NCBI GenBank assembly: GCA_964556115.1
Contig: CAZKVC010000001.1
Span: 1 to 64,000 of the forward strand
Direction of reading: 5' to 3'
Source of the DNA: Parvularcula sp964556115
Lineage (GTDB): Bacteria > Pseudomonadota > Alphaproteobacteria > Caulobacterales > Parvularculaceae
DNA length: 64,000 bases
Every line of letters starts with the position of its first letter. Position 1 is the first letter of the stretch. Below the pieces are notes generated by a model. The model was given only the letters and a program-made list of their open reading frames with translations, had not been told where the DNA came from and searched no databases. The position numbers and the translations under genes are program-made. Positions 17,714-26,124 of the stretch are shown in pieces.

Positions 17714-19773
17714 GATTCCTTATCGCGAACACGTTCCAGCCCGCTCTCGGCAAGCTCGACAACCAGGCGCAGAAGGCAGCGAAGATGGCGGCTTTCGAGC
17801 TGCAAATGGATCCCGGCGGCAAGGGGAAGAGCTTTCACCGCATCGACCGCTCGCGGGACAAGAACTTCTGGTCGGTCAGGGCGAGCCGGGACATTCGCTT
17901 GATCGTTCACAAAGACGGCGAACGAATGGTGCTCTGCTACGTCGACCATCACGACGCTGCCTATGACTGGGCCGAGCGGCGGGTGTTCGAGATCCACCCA
18001 AAGACACGCGCGCTACAAATCGTCGAAGTGGAAGAGACCGTTGAAACTCGGCCGCTCGAGCATCCTCCTGAGCCCGAGGCACCGGTCTATGTGAAATCAA
18101 AACCCCTGGCGCAGAAGACCGAAGACGACCTTCTCGAACACGGCGTACCTCCGAGCTGGACCGCGCGCCTGATTGCTGCCGACGAAGACGAGCTGCTCGA
18201 TCTGGCGCTGCATCTTCCTCAAGAGGCTCAAGAAGCGGTGCTAGCTTTCGCGGCGGGAGAGGAACCGAAACCACCCGCAGAGCCGGATAGTAAGGATGCT
18301 GCTGTTCACCCCGACGCACAGCGCCGCTTCCGGTTCGTCGAGGGCGAGGAGGAACTCAAAGCCGCGCTGGAGTACCCTTGGGATCAGTGGACGGTCTTCC
18401 TCCATCCTGTTCAGAGAAACACAGCCTACAAACAGTATTCCGGCCCCGCCCGCGTCGCGGGATCAGCGGGAACGGGCAAGACGGTCGTCGCGCTTCATCG
18501 CGCGAAGACCCTTGCCGAACGCGGGGACGGCTCGGTTTTGCTGACCACCTTTTCGCGGCCGCTCGCCAGATCGCTTCACCACAAACTCGAAATCCTTTGT
18601 GCTGAAAGAAAGGAGATCATTCCAGCGATCCGAGTGGGTTCCGTGATCGATATTGGCGCCGAACTCTTTGCCCTGACGGAGGGCTATGAACCGCGTCTCG
18701 CAAAGCCCAAGGACATCCGGGCGGCACTGGAACAGTCGCTGCCGCAAGGCTCGAAAGCCGAGATCGACTTCCTCGAAACTGAATTCGCCGAGGTCATCGA
18801 GGGCTGGCAGATCGAAACGCTCAGCGACTACCTCGACGTGGTTCGTACGGGTCGGCGAAGCAGGCTTGGCAAGGCGAAACGCGAGCAACTTTGGCCTGCC
18901 TTCCAGGAGACGCGTCGTATCCTAGCCGCGCGACGCGTTTTTACCGAACCCGGCCTTCTGGGCGAGGTTACCGCTCGATACCGAGACGACGATGGGAAGC
19001 CTTTCGCACATGTCGTGGTCGATGAAGCCCAAGACCTCGGCCCGCCTGAGCTGAGGTTCCTCGGGGCAATTGTCGCTGATGCCAACGAGGCGATGTTCTT
19101 CGCGGGCGATCTGGGACAACGGATTTTCCAGCACCCCTATTCCTGGAAAGCGTTGGGCGTGGACATCCGCGGACGATCGTCGGTCCTTACCGTGAACTAT
19201 CGGACGAGCCACCAGATCAGGCAGGCCGCCGACAAGCTCCTTCCCAAAGCCTTGCGAGACATGGACGGTGTCGAAGACCGGCGGTCCGAGACGGTTTCTG
19301 TCTTCAACGGCTTGGTGCCTCACGTCGTCCACGCAACTGATGAGGAGGCCGAAATCAATGAGGTGGCGCAGTGGGTCAGCGCTCTGCTGGCCGACGGTTT
19401 CGCACCTCGGGAGATCGGCATTTTCGTTCGAAGCCGCGAGTACCTCGATCGTGCGCGAGCCGTACTGAAACGCATCGAGCATTCGGGCCGGTCCCTGGCC
19501 GAAGGCACCATGCCTTCAGAGGACGACATCTCGATTGGAACGATGCATTTCGCCAAAGGTCTGGAGTTCCGAGCAGTCGCCGTGATGGCCTGCGATGACG
19601 AAGCTCTGCCCCTTCAAACTCGCATCGAGACCGCGCGTGACGAGGCCGACCTCGATGAGATTTATGCGACCGAGCGACATCTTTTGTACGTGGCGTGTAC
19701 GAGGGCACGGGACCGCCTACTGGTTTCAGGGTGCAGACCTGTGAGCGATTTCCTCCGGCTGTTTAGCAATTAG
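17710..19773 (+). CDS. UvrD/Rep-type SF1 helicase with ParE/RelE-like N-terminal domain
   Basis: 687 residues in two parts. Residues about 1-100 look like a RelE/ParE toxin fold (SFHRIDRSRDKNFWSVRASRD then a VCYVDHH-like strand). Residues about 205-687 are an SF1 helicase: Walker A GSAGTGKT (about 252-258), Walker B VVVDEAQDL (about 436), YRTS, GTMHFAKGLEF and the C-terminal VACTRARDRL box. The start overlaps the zinc-motif gene as ATGA. In this cassette it may process or translocate DNA; the toxin-like domain could be a nucleic-acid binder rather than an active toxin. Its stop overlaps the convergent fic stop. Confidence 0.82.
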   Translation: MRFLIANTFQPALGKLDNQAQKAAKMAAFELQMDPGGKGKSFHRIDRSRDKNFWSVRASRDIRLIVHKDGERMVLCYVDHHDAAYDWAERRVFEIHPKTRALQIVEVEETVETRPLEHPPEPEAPVYVKSKPLAQKTEDDLLEHGVPPSWTARLIAADEDELLDLALHLPQEAQEAVLAFAAGEEPKPPAEPDSKDAAVHPDAQRRFRFVEGEEELKAALEYPWDQWTVFLHPVQRNTAYKQYSGPARVAGSAGTGKTVVALHRAKTLAERGDGSVLLTTFSRPLARSLHHKLEILCAERKEIIPAIRVGSVIDIGAELFALTEGYEPRLAKPKDIRAALEQSLPQGSKAEIDFLETEFAEVIEGWQIETLSDYLDVVRTGRRSRLGKAKREQLWPAFQETRRILAARRVFTEPGLLGEVTARYRDDDGKPFAHVVVDEAQDLGPPELRFLGAIVADANEAMFFAGDLGQRIFQHPYSWKALGVDIRGRSSVLTVNYRTSHQIRQAADKLLPKALRDMDGVEDRRSETVSVFNGLVPHVVHATDEEAEINEVAQWVSALLADGFAPREIGIFVRSREYLDRARAVLKRIEHSGRSLAEGTMPSEDDISIGTMHFAKGLEFRAVAVMACDDEALPLQTRIETARDEADLDEIYATERHLLYVACTRARDRLLVSGCRPVSDFLRLFSN

Positions 19774-20849
19774 GTAGTTCGTGGTCCTGTGGGCCGGGCG
19801 TACCAGGTTGACCTACCTTGACCGTGGCGCTCGATGTGCTCGCCTTCGACCAGCTCCCGCAGGCGCAGCTTCACCGTGTTCCGGTTCGCCCCGGTCCCCT
19901 CAACCAGCTCGCTGATCGTGCGCCGCCCGTGCTTCTCGAGTTCGGCCAGGATCTGCAGCGATAGCGTCGGTAGATCGCTCCGGTCCTCCCCCTTTTGCCG
20001 GGGCGCTTCCGCCTCCAACCGCCGTTCGAGATTGTCCTTCTGGCGCTTCAAGCAGCGGAGGAAGAACCCCACCCAAGGGGTCCAATCGGGCTCTCGGTTC
20101 GCGAGCGTCATCTGCGTTCGGCGGAGGGCTTTGTAGTACTGCTCCTTGTTGTCCTCAATGACGCTTTCGAGGGAGGCGTAGGGGACGTAGGCATAGCCCG
20201 AGCGCAGAAGGAGGAGCGTCGTCAGGACCCGGCTGAGGCGGCCATTGCCGTCCTGGAACGGGTGGATCGCGAGGAAGGTGACGACGAAGACGGCGGTGAT
20301 CAGGAGGGGGTGAAGTGCCTCTTCCCGGAACGCCTTTTCGGTCCAGGCGACGAGGTCTTCCATCTCTTTCGGGGTCGCAAAAGGCGGACTCGTTTCGAAG
20401 AGGATCCCAACCTGTCTTCCGTCCGCATCCAGGGCAACGATGTTGTTTGTCAGGGTCTTGTAGAGTCCCCGGTGGCGTTCATCGCGAACGCTGTGGCGAA
20501 GGAGGACCTGGTGCAGCTGGCGGAAGGTGCTCTCCGTCGGACGGAGGTCGTCATACGCCTCGAAGACAAGGTCCATAGCTTCGGCATAGCCCGCCACTTC
20601 CTGTTCGTCGCGGGAAGTGAAGGACCCCGCTTCGAGGTTTGCAAGGAGCGTTTCGACCTGAGCGTCGGTGAGCTTCGCGCCCTCGATCCGGGTAGAGGAG
20701 CCGACGCTTTCGACGGTGGCGACTTTCCTCAACGCGGTAAGGCGTTCGGGAGAGAGCTGGCCTAAGGCCGCCCAGCGGCCTTTGAACTCGTCGATCTCGG
20801 CAACGAGCTTCACGAGGTCCGCTGTCAGGACAAGCTGGGGGTCGATCAT
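19770..20849 (-). CDS. Fic family protein with C-terminal winged helix
   Basis: About 359 residues. The Fic core has HPFQDGNGRLSR, the HxFx(D/E)GNGRxxR motif of AMP-transferases, in the middle; an N-terminal SSTRIEG segment matches the class II inhibitory helix that blocks the active site. The C-terminus (about 290-350) is a winged HTH (TISELVEGTGANRNTVKLRL), so it may also regulate transcription. The ATG at 20849 is chosen because the ATACCC repeats lie just upstream; an earlier start at 20891 would translate through them. It converges on the helicase with a 4-nt overlap. It is probably a regulator or toxin of the island. Confidence 0.85.
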   Translation of the reverse strand: MIDPQLVLTADLVKLVAEIDEFKGRWAALGQLSPERLTALRKVATVESVGSSTRIEGAKLTDAQVETLLANLEAGSFTSRDEQEVAGYAEAMDLVFEAYDDLRPTESTFRQLHQVLLRHSVRDERHRGLYKTLTNNIVALDADGRQVGILFETSPPFATPKEMEDLVAWTEKAFREEALHPLLITAVFVVTFLAIHPFQDGNGRLSRVLTTLLLLRSGYAYVPYASLESVIEDNKEQYYKALRRTQMTLANREPDWTPWVGFFLRCLKRQKDNLERRLEAEAPRQKGEDRSDLPTLSLQILAELEKHGRRTISELVEGTGANRNTVKLRLRELVEGEHIERHGQGRSTWYARPTGPRTT

Positions 20850-20858
20850 CCCCCGAAG

Positions 20859-20897
20859 ATACCCGAATTTTATACCCATATATACCCGCAAATACCC
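20859..20897. promoter_or_regulatory. Four direct ATACCC repeats in front of fic
   Basis: ATACCC occurs at 20859, 20872, 20882 and 20892; the last three are exactly 10 bp apart, one helical turn. They sit 10-48 nt upstream of the chosen fic start. They look like a multimer-binding operator, perhaps for the winged-helix domain of Fic itself. Confidence 0.45.
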
Positions 20898-21700
20898 GAA
20901 CGGGATCGCGGGCGGCAGGGCTACATTCTGGCTCTATGGTGGCCCCGAGCGGGCAGCCGGTAACCGCTTCGGGGTCCATGTTCTGCTCGATCCTCATGCC
21001 GTCCTACCGAAGCGGTGGCCTGCCGCCCTTCTTCGGGGCCGGAGGCTGGCCGACGGTTGCCCACCTGAGGGCGCTCAGAAGGGTGCTGGAAGCGCAAAAG
21101 GGGGACCGGGTCTGCTCGGGCCCATCGCCTGCGAAGGGGCGCTCTGGGGAACGCGGAGAGAGAAGCAGGTGGACCTCGTAAGAACGGCCAGGGGCCGCCC
21201 TGGCGTAATCACACACAACGCACAGGGTGCCTGGGGCCCTCAAAGCCAGTCTGCGCCTTGGTTTGAGGGCAAATCCGCCAAACCGAGCCGCTTTGGCGCG
21301 TTGTATCCGGGCATGGCGCTAGACCCGCATGCGCTACGCTCCCGCCGGATACGGAATGTCTCCGGAACGCGCCGTCGATGCGGACACCATGTTTTCGGAC
21401 TGAAATAGTGCTATCGGGGCTGGCCATTGCTCAACATCAGCTTTGGAGCGCTCGTCACTTCGCGGCGCTGAAAGGTATCCATCACGAAGCGTGGGTGGGT
21501 TGCCTCCAGGGCAGAGCTAGGTGTGCGCCTGAGATACGCAAGCATCGCTCAACCGGCTCACATCGCAAAATCCGGCAATCTGCAAATGGCTCTTTCAATG
21601 GGGTTCAGGATAGGTTAGGCGGATACAGGACGCGCCGTTTGAATACGGACGTTCGGTCTACCAACTAAATGCAGAAAGGGAGACTATGATGCGTAATGAG
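20898..21700. other. Gene-free right part of the island
   Basis: About 800 bp with only short overlapping ORFs of no recognisable composition and no shared ribosome sites. I see no gene, tRNA, long repeat or terminator that I can support; it may be decayed cargo. Confidence 0.5.
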
Positions 21701-21706
21701 CATTGT

Positions 21707-21732
21707 AAGTCGTTGAACTTATGCAGAAAATC
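21707..21732 (+). repeat. Right-end arm-like motif of the island
   Basis: AAGTCGTTGA, 7 nt, CAGAAAATC: the same words and spacing as at 8224-8249, here 13 bp before attR. Confidence 0.5.
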
Positions 21733-21745
21733 AAGCGCTTGCACG

Positions 21746-21763
21746 CCTCCCCGGTGCGCCATT
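21746..21763 (+). other. attR core of the integrative island
   Basis: Exact 18-bp copy of the tRNA-Arg 3' end (8184-8201). The last 11 bp are also the first 11 bp of the 36-bp repeat that begins at 21753. Confidence 0.7.
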
Positions 21764-21854
21764 CACCCACAGAATTGAGAACCAATCCCCTTGGTCTCGT
21801 AGCCCTCGCCTTTCGCCTGGTGCGCCATTCACCCACAGAATTGAGAACCAATCC
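21753..21854. repeat. Two identical 36-bp repeats with a 30-bp spacer (CRISPR-like unit)
   Basis: Copies at 21753-21788 and 21819-21854 are identical over 36 bp and differ at both flanking bases. The 30-bp spacer (21789-21818) matches 7435-7464 inside gapR at 27 of 30 positions, and all three differences are synonymous. The 36/30 geometry is that of type II CRISPR arrays, but only one spacer and no cas gene are seen. The repeat begins with the tRNA-Arg 3' end, so an att-derived duplication is an alternative. Confidence 0.6.
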
Positions 21855-21890
21855 GGCTGCTTTCGCGGACGGTGCCCCTACGCTGTATAA

Positions 21891-21920
21891 GACAGCCCGG
21901 CGGTCAGCGCCGGGCTTGTC
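21891..21920. terminator. Strong GC-rich hairpin right of the island
   Basis: GCCCGGCG / CGCCGGGC with a 5-nt loop, extended by GACA/TGTC with one bulge. It overlaps the stop codon of the leftward small membrane protein and may end that transcript; the U tract is poor. Confidence 0.45.
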
Positions 21921-22230
21921 TCCGAGGAAGGTCCGGTCTGCACTGAGCTGGCGCATGATCGGGCGGGGTTCGGTCGAACCGGCCAGCGCGCCTGAGGACA
22001 CTCGCCTCTGCGATGCGTCGGGTGCTGCTTCGGTGAGATCTTGACCAGATCGGTATGGTCGCAGCGGCGATTGGGACGATGAGGGCGAGCCAGCTTGCGA
22101 TGTGCCATGCACCATTGCCGAAAAGCGCGGCGAATATTCCGAACGCGCTGGCAAGACCAACGGTGAACGGCAGCGCGAAGGTGCGCGCGCGGGTGCGGCG
22201 CCACCAGCGCTCTGCTCCCCTATTCTGCAT
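21904..22230 (-). CDS. Small membrane protein downstream of the PepSY gene
   Basis: About 108 residues: a basic N-terminus (RWWRRTRARTF) and two membrane segments (about residues 19-37 and 43-60) with a GNGAWHIASWLAL connection, then a long polar tail. Small two-helix proteins of this type often follow PepSY/TonB gene pairs. The ATG at 22230 overlaps the PepSY stop by 11 nt, implying coupling; an ATG at 22245 or 22257 is possible. Function unknown. Confidence 0.55.
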   Translation of the reverse strand: MQNRGAERWWRRTRARTFALPFTVGLASAFGIFAALFGNGAWHIASWLALIVPIAAATIPIWSRSHRSSTRRIAEASVLRRAGRFDRTPPDHAPAQCRPDLPRRQARR

Positions 22231-23326
22231 GAAGAGCCGCCGCATTGGACACCGCACCGCCTGCGCGCCGGCTGCGAACGCGCCGCGCGACCCACAGGTA
22301 AAGGCCGCTGGCGAGGACGGCGATGGTGGCGAGGTCGAGAACGCCCCAGATCAGTTTGAGGGGCAAGCCGCCGTAATCGCCGAAGTGGAGCGGTTTCGAG
22401 AGGGACAGCGCCTTGCTGTACCACGGCATCTCACGCAGCCCCTCGAAGGTACCGGTTTCTGCGTTGACCAAGGCGGGCGTGATGAGGCGCTCGGTCAGCG
22501 GTGTCTCGCCGTGGAGAAAGACCGCGAAGTGGTGGTCGGTCGAATAGGCGCCGCCGGGGAAGGCCACGAACTGCAGGACCATACCGGGCGCGGCGGCTTC
22601 GGCCTGCGCGACGGCCTCGTCGACCGAACTCAGGACCTCTGGGACGGGACGGCCTTTGTAAGGCGCGGTCAGGTCGGCGAGCGCGTTGGCTTTCCACGCG
22701 TCGCGGATCGGCGTTTCGAGTGTGTTGATGATGCCGGTCAGCCCGACCACCGCGACCCAGGCAACGGTGACGATGCCGAGAAGGTTGTGAAGGTCGAGCC
22801 ATGTCGTCTGCGTTGAGCGATTGGTCCTGACCATACCGAAGTCGTGCTTTCGCATGAAGGGCGCGTAGAGGACGACGCCCGACACCACCGCGGCGAGGAA
22901 GATTGCCGTCATGGCGCCGAGGAAAAGCATGCCCGGCACGCCTAGGAACATGTCCGTATGCAACTGGACCAGAAAATCGAGGACACCTCCTGCATCGGGG
23001 GCCGGGGGAACCAGGGCTCCGCTCGTCCGGTCGAAGGATGCAAAATGCATCTGCGCACCCGGCGCATCGGGCGCCGGGCCCGTCGTGACGTTCACAACCG
23101 GGCGGTCCGTGTCGAAGCTCATGAAGATCGGGACTTCGCCCGGCCTGTTCGCAAGCGCTTGGGCCAGGATCTCGTCATAGGAGAGAAAGGGCCCATCAGG
23201 ACGCGCCGGCTCCCACCTATCGGCGGCGAGCAGGTCCTCGATCTCGTCGTGGAAGGTGATCGGCAGCCCCGTTATGCACAGCATAAGGAGGAACAGCGTC
23301 GAGATCAGGCTGGTCCAGCTGTGCAC
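22220..23326 (-). CDS. PepSY-associated transmembrane protein
   Basis: 368 residues or slightly more. HSWTSLISTLFLLMLCITG is a first membrane helix with an N-terminal His, followed by a PepSY domain, a pair of helices (about 125-150 and 183-210, with HNLLGIVTV) and a C-terminal helix (about 335-355). Such proteins sit beside TonB siderophore receptors and probably reduce or process ferric-siderophore in the inner membrane. The GTG at 23326 is the first usual start, but the frame stays open upstream with a basic segment (RRQIRAWSS) typical for the family N-terminus and no ATG/GTG/TTG, so the start is uncertain. It lies 71 nt after the receptor gene. Confidence 0.8.
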   Translation of the reverse strand: MHSWTSLISTLFLLMLCITGLPITFHDEIEDLLAADRWEPARPDGPFLSYDEILAQALANRPGEVPIFMSFDTDRPVVNVTTGPAPDAPGAQMHFASFDRTSGALVPPAPDAGGVLDFLVQLHTDMFLGVPGMLFLGAMTAIFLAAVVSGVVLYAPFMRKHDFGMVRTNRSTQTTWLDLHNLLGIVTVAWVAVVGLTGIINTLETPIRDAWKANALADLTAPYKGRPVPEVLSSVDEAVAQAEAAAPGMVLQFVAFPGGAYSTDHHFAVFLHGETPLTERLITPALVNAETGTFEGLREMPWYSKALSLSKPLHFGDYGGLPLKLIWGVLDLATIAVLASGLYLWVARRVRSRRAGGAVSNAAALHAE

Positions 23327-23397
23327 AGAGGACCAGGCACGGATCTGGCGGCGGGACAGGCGCCCCGCCGCGCGACCGGGTGTTGCAGCCCCGGCTC

Positions 23398-25563
23398 TCA
23401 GAGCTCCACCGAAGCGGAGAGGAGGAACGTCCGCGGATCACCCTGAACGAGGTAGTTCGCGCCGGGAAAGCCCCCTGTCGATGCCCAGTAGCTTTCGTTC
23501 GTCAGGTTCTGGACACGGGCGCGCAAGGTCAGCGGAACGCCCGAGGCCTCGATCTCGTACCGTGCGCCCAGATCGATCCGTGTCCAGCTATCGAGCTCCA
23601 CCGTGTTGGCAGCGTCGGTGAACTGCTCGCCGGTGAAGATGAGCCGCCCGTCGACACTCAGCCCGGGAACGGCCGGCACGTCCACATCAGCGTTCAGGTT
23701 GGCCTGGAACTCCGGCACGCCGATCGGATCATTGCCCTCATTGAGGTTGCCTTCGGTCTCGCTGAGTTCGGCGTCGATATAGGTCGCGCCGCCGACCAGC
23801 CTCACCCCGGGAACGGGTTCGCCGAAGAGCACGAGCTCAGCGCCGCGGCTGACCTGCTCGCCGGAGGCGGTGAAAAACTGATCCACGACGATCGCGTTGG
23901 GCCGGGCGATCTCGAAGAGGCTGAAGCTGCCGCCGAATGTGCCGCCGTCATATTTGACGCCGCCCTCGATCTGCTCGCCCCGGAAGGGCTCGAGGATCTC
24001 GCCGGCATTGAGGATCGGCGTGCCGCCGCTGCTTGCCGGCGCCGTCTGGCCAGGCTGCAGGCTTTCTGCGTAGTTGGCGAAAACCGAGAAGCTTTCCCAA
24101 GGCCTGAAGACGAGGCCGAGCGCCGGCGTGACGGCTTCGTCATCGTAGGACGACAGCTCGTCGCCCGTTCCGAAGTCGAAGGACCGGGTCTCGATCTGCT
24201 GCAGGCGGGCGCCGAGGGTGGCGAGGATCCTTCCGTCCGCAAAGGAGAGCATGTCGGCGACGGCGTAGCTCTGGTTCGAGACTTCTTCGGTTTTGAGGGG
24301 ATCGCCCAGGATACCGCCGGTGAAGAAGTCCGCGGCAGGCGGAGCGACCGCTACCGGGTCGGAGAGATCGCTCGCGAAGGGTGCGAGGAAGCTCGACAAC
24401 GCGAAGGCATTCTTCGATTCAAGCTCGACGGCCGAACCCGATAGGATCAGCCGGTGGCCGACCGTTCCCGTCTCGAACTCCGCACGCAGACCGTAATCGG
24501 CGGAGAGGACATTGTCCTCCCTCGTATTGTCGAACCGGAAGGCTGTCGTGGAGCCGTCCGGCGCGGCCGTGGGGTTGGCGAGGACGTTCGCTTCCTCGCC
24601 GTGCCGCCCGCCCAGCGCCGCCCAGGCGGTGATCTGGTCGGTCAGGTCGACCTCACCGCGGAAGACGCCGAAAAGCTGCTCCTCGTCGGTGAAGGTCCAG
24701 GGCTGAGCGTAGTTCTGGTCTGCATCCGGCGGCTCGGGGATCTCCCCAAGGGGCGTCACTTGCGGGCGCGGGTTGTCGATGAAATGCTCCTGATAGCCGA
24801 GATCGGCCGAGAACCTGACCCGGTCGCCGTCATAGTCCGTACCGAGTGAGAAAACCGTCAGCTCGCGGTCCTGGTCCTCGACGGCGGTCTCACCGTCGCG
24901 GCGGACGCCGTTGAAACGGACACCGAAGGCGTCCCCTGCGCCGAAGCGTCGGCCGATATCGACCGCGCCGTAGCCATGGCCGCGTCCTTCGAACCCGACG
25001 GTGAGGCGGGTGAGGTCTTCCTCGGGCGCCCGTTTGGGTACGAGGTTGATCGCTCCGCCCACGGCAGTCCCGCCCGGTGCGGCGCCATTCAGGAAAGCGT
25101 TGGCGCCGCGAAAGACCTCGACCCGCTCCACGAGCTCGGCCGCAACGAACTGCCGGGGAAGAATGCCGTAGACGCCGTTATAGGTCATGTCGTCGGAGAA
25201 GATCGGAAAGCCGCGGACGACGAAGAGCTCCTGGAAGTTGCCGAAGCCCTTCGCGACCCGGACGGTGGGGTCGTTGCGCACGGCGTCACCGATGCTGACG
25301 GCCTGCTGCTCACGGATCAGCTCCGCCGTATAGGCGGTGCTGGAGAACGGCGTGTCGAGATAATCGAGATTCCCCAGAAGTCCCGCGCGTGCGCCCCGCG
25401 CCACCTGATCGCCCGCATAGGTCCCGCTGAGATCCACCTGCGAACCACGCACGACGATGACGTCTTCGTCCTCGGCGGCCTCGTCAGCCTGCGCCAGCGC
25501 CGCCGAACTGGTGGCTGCTGCAATGGCGATCATGCTGACCATCAGTGTCTTGTCGAACTTCAT
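23398..25563 (-). CDS. TonB-dependent siderophore-type receptor
   Basis: 721-residue outer-membrane receptor. Signal peptide (about 1-24, ending AALAQ), a TonB-box-like EDVIVVRG, a plug domain (YNGVYGILPRQF, VERVEVFRGANAF, GAINLVPKR) and a 22-strand barrel ending in a hydrophobic strand with terminal Leu. The plug features and length fit ferric-siderophore receptors. The ATG at 25563 coincides with the signal peptide; an upstream start at 25719 would bury it. A Fur-like site lies about 45 nt upstream and the PepSY gene follows, so it is probably iron regulated. Confidence 0.9.
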   Translation of the reverse strand: MKFDKTLMVSMIAIAAATSSAALAQADEAAEDEDVIVVRGSQVDLSGTYAGDQVARGARAGLLGNLDYLDTPFSSTAYTAELIREQQAVSIGDAVRNDPTVRVAKGFGNFQELFVVRGFPIFSDDMTYNGVYGILPRQFVAAELVERVEVFRGANAFLNGAAPGGTAVGGAINLVPKRAPEEDLTRLTVGFEGRGHGYGAVDIGRRFGAGDAFGVRFNGVRRDGETAVEDQDRELTVFSLGTDYDGDRVRFSADLGYQEHFIDNPRPQVTPLGEIPEPPDADQNYAQPWTFTDEEQLFGVFRGEVDLTDQITAWAALGGRHGEEANVLANPTAAPDGSTTAFRFDNTREDNVLSADYGLRAEFETGTVGHRLILSGSAVELESKNAFALSSFLAPFASDLSDPVAVAPPAADFFTGGILGDPLKTEEVSNQSYAVADMLSFADGRILATLGARLQQIETRSFDFGTGDELSSYDDEAVTPALGLVFRPWESFSVFANYAESLQPGQTAPASSGGTPILNAGEILEPFRGEQIEGGVKYDGGTFGGSFSLFEIARPNAIVVDQFFTASGEQVSRGAELVLFGEPVPGVRLVGGATYIDAELSETEGNLNEGNDPIGVPEFQANLNADVDVPAVPGLSVDGRLIFTGEQFTDAANTVELDSWTRIDLGARYEIEASGVPLTLRARVQNLTNESYWASTGGFPGANYLVQGDPRTFLLSASVEL

Positions 25564-25606
25564 CTGTTGCCTACCCGAACTGGAAAAAACCGAGCCGGGC
25601 CCTAAC

Positions 25607-25628
25607 GCCAGTGAGAAGCGTTTGCAAT
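25607..25628. promoter_or_regulatory. Fur-box-like site upstream of the TonB receptor
   Basis: On the minus strand the site reads TTGCAAACGCTTCTCACTGG, close to the alphaproteobacterial Fur consensus (TGCAAATGATTCTCA type). It is about 45 nt upstream of the receptor start. Confidence 0.4.
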
Positions 25629-25719
25629 AGATTTGGACAAGACAGGGCGGGTTTGGGCGCGGGGCCAACGCATGCCCCAGTCGCCAGCCCGAAGCCGCAT
25701 CCTCGAGGCCGTCAGGCAC

Positions 25720-26124
25720 TCAACGCTCTCTTGGGTAGAGGAATGCGTTGTCCGCCTTCGGCATGCCGATCTTGTCGTAGAAGGGTTCCGCATCGGGCGC
25801 TGCGAGAAGGAGGAACATCGTCTCCTCCCCTGCGAGCGACCTGCTCTTTTCCATCAAGCTGCTACCGATACCGTAGCCCTGATAGGAATTGTCGACGGCC
25901 AGATCTGCGAGATAGCAGAAGAACGCGAAGTCCGTGACGGACCGGGCGACACCGATCACCTCATCTGCAACCTTCGCCACCACGAGCAGATTGGAATGGG
26001 CGAGCATTCTAGCCAGCCTGTCTTCGTCTTCGACCGGCCGCCGACTGGCCAGGCCGGAGCTTTCGAGTACGCGTTTGAAGGTAGCGACGTCGAGGGTTTC
26101 GACTCGCTCATAGGCGATGTCCAT
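25720..26124 (-). CDS. GNAT family N-acetyltransferase
   Basis: 134 residues. The acetyl-CoA pyrophosphate loop is visible in DNSYQGYGIGSSLM (about 78-91), preceded by the beta4 strand CYLADLAV, and the C-terminal AEPFYDKIGM is the usual GNAT beta5-helix region. Substrate unknown. It lies between the TonB receptor and the EF-hand gene with no overlap, so it is probably an independent gene. Confidence 0.85.
   Translation of the reverse strand: MDIAYERVETLDVATFKRVLESSGLASRRPVEDEDRLARMLAHSNLLVVAKVADEVIGVARSVTDFAFFCYLADLAVDNSYQGYGIGSSLMEKSRSLAGEETMFLLLAAPDAEPFYDKIGMPKADNAFLYPRER

Larger units (their letters stand above)
8184..21763. mobile_element. tRNA-Arg-integrated defence-type genomic island (about 13.6 kb)
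   Basis: Bounded by an 18-bp direct repeat of the tRNA-Arg 3' end, with a tyrosine integrase as first gene and matching AAGTCGTTGA-N7-CAGAAAATC motifs just inside both ends. Contents are integrase, a small reverse-strand ORF, Res, nuclease-like protein, Mod, zinc-motif protein, helicase and Fic. No transfer, replication or phage structural genes are seen, so it probably depends on outside help for movement. Confidence 0.75.

Noticed and set aside
20668..21408. 256-residue forward ORF over the fic start
   Set aside because: Lies antisense to fic and through the gene-free region; no recognisable family and atypical composition.
21684..22424. Reverse-strand 246-residue ORF with repeated LVLNSVGEWRT
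   Set aside because: The protein repeat is only the translation of the two 36-bp DNA repeats (66-bp period, 22 codons); the rest overlaps the PepSY and small membrane protein genes.
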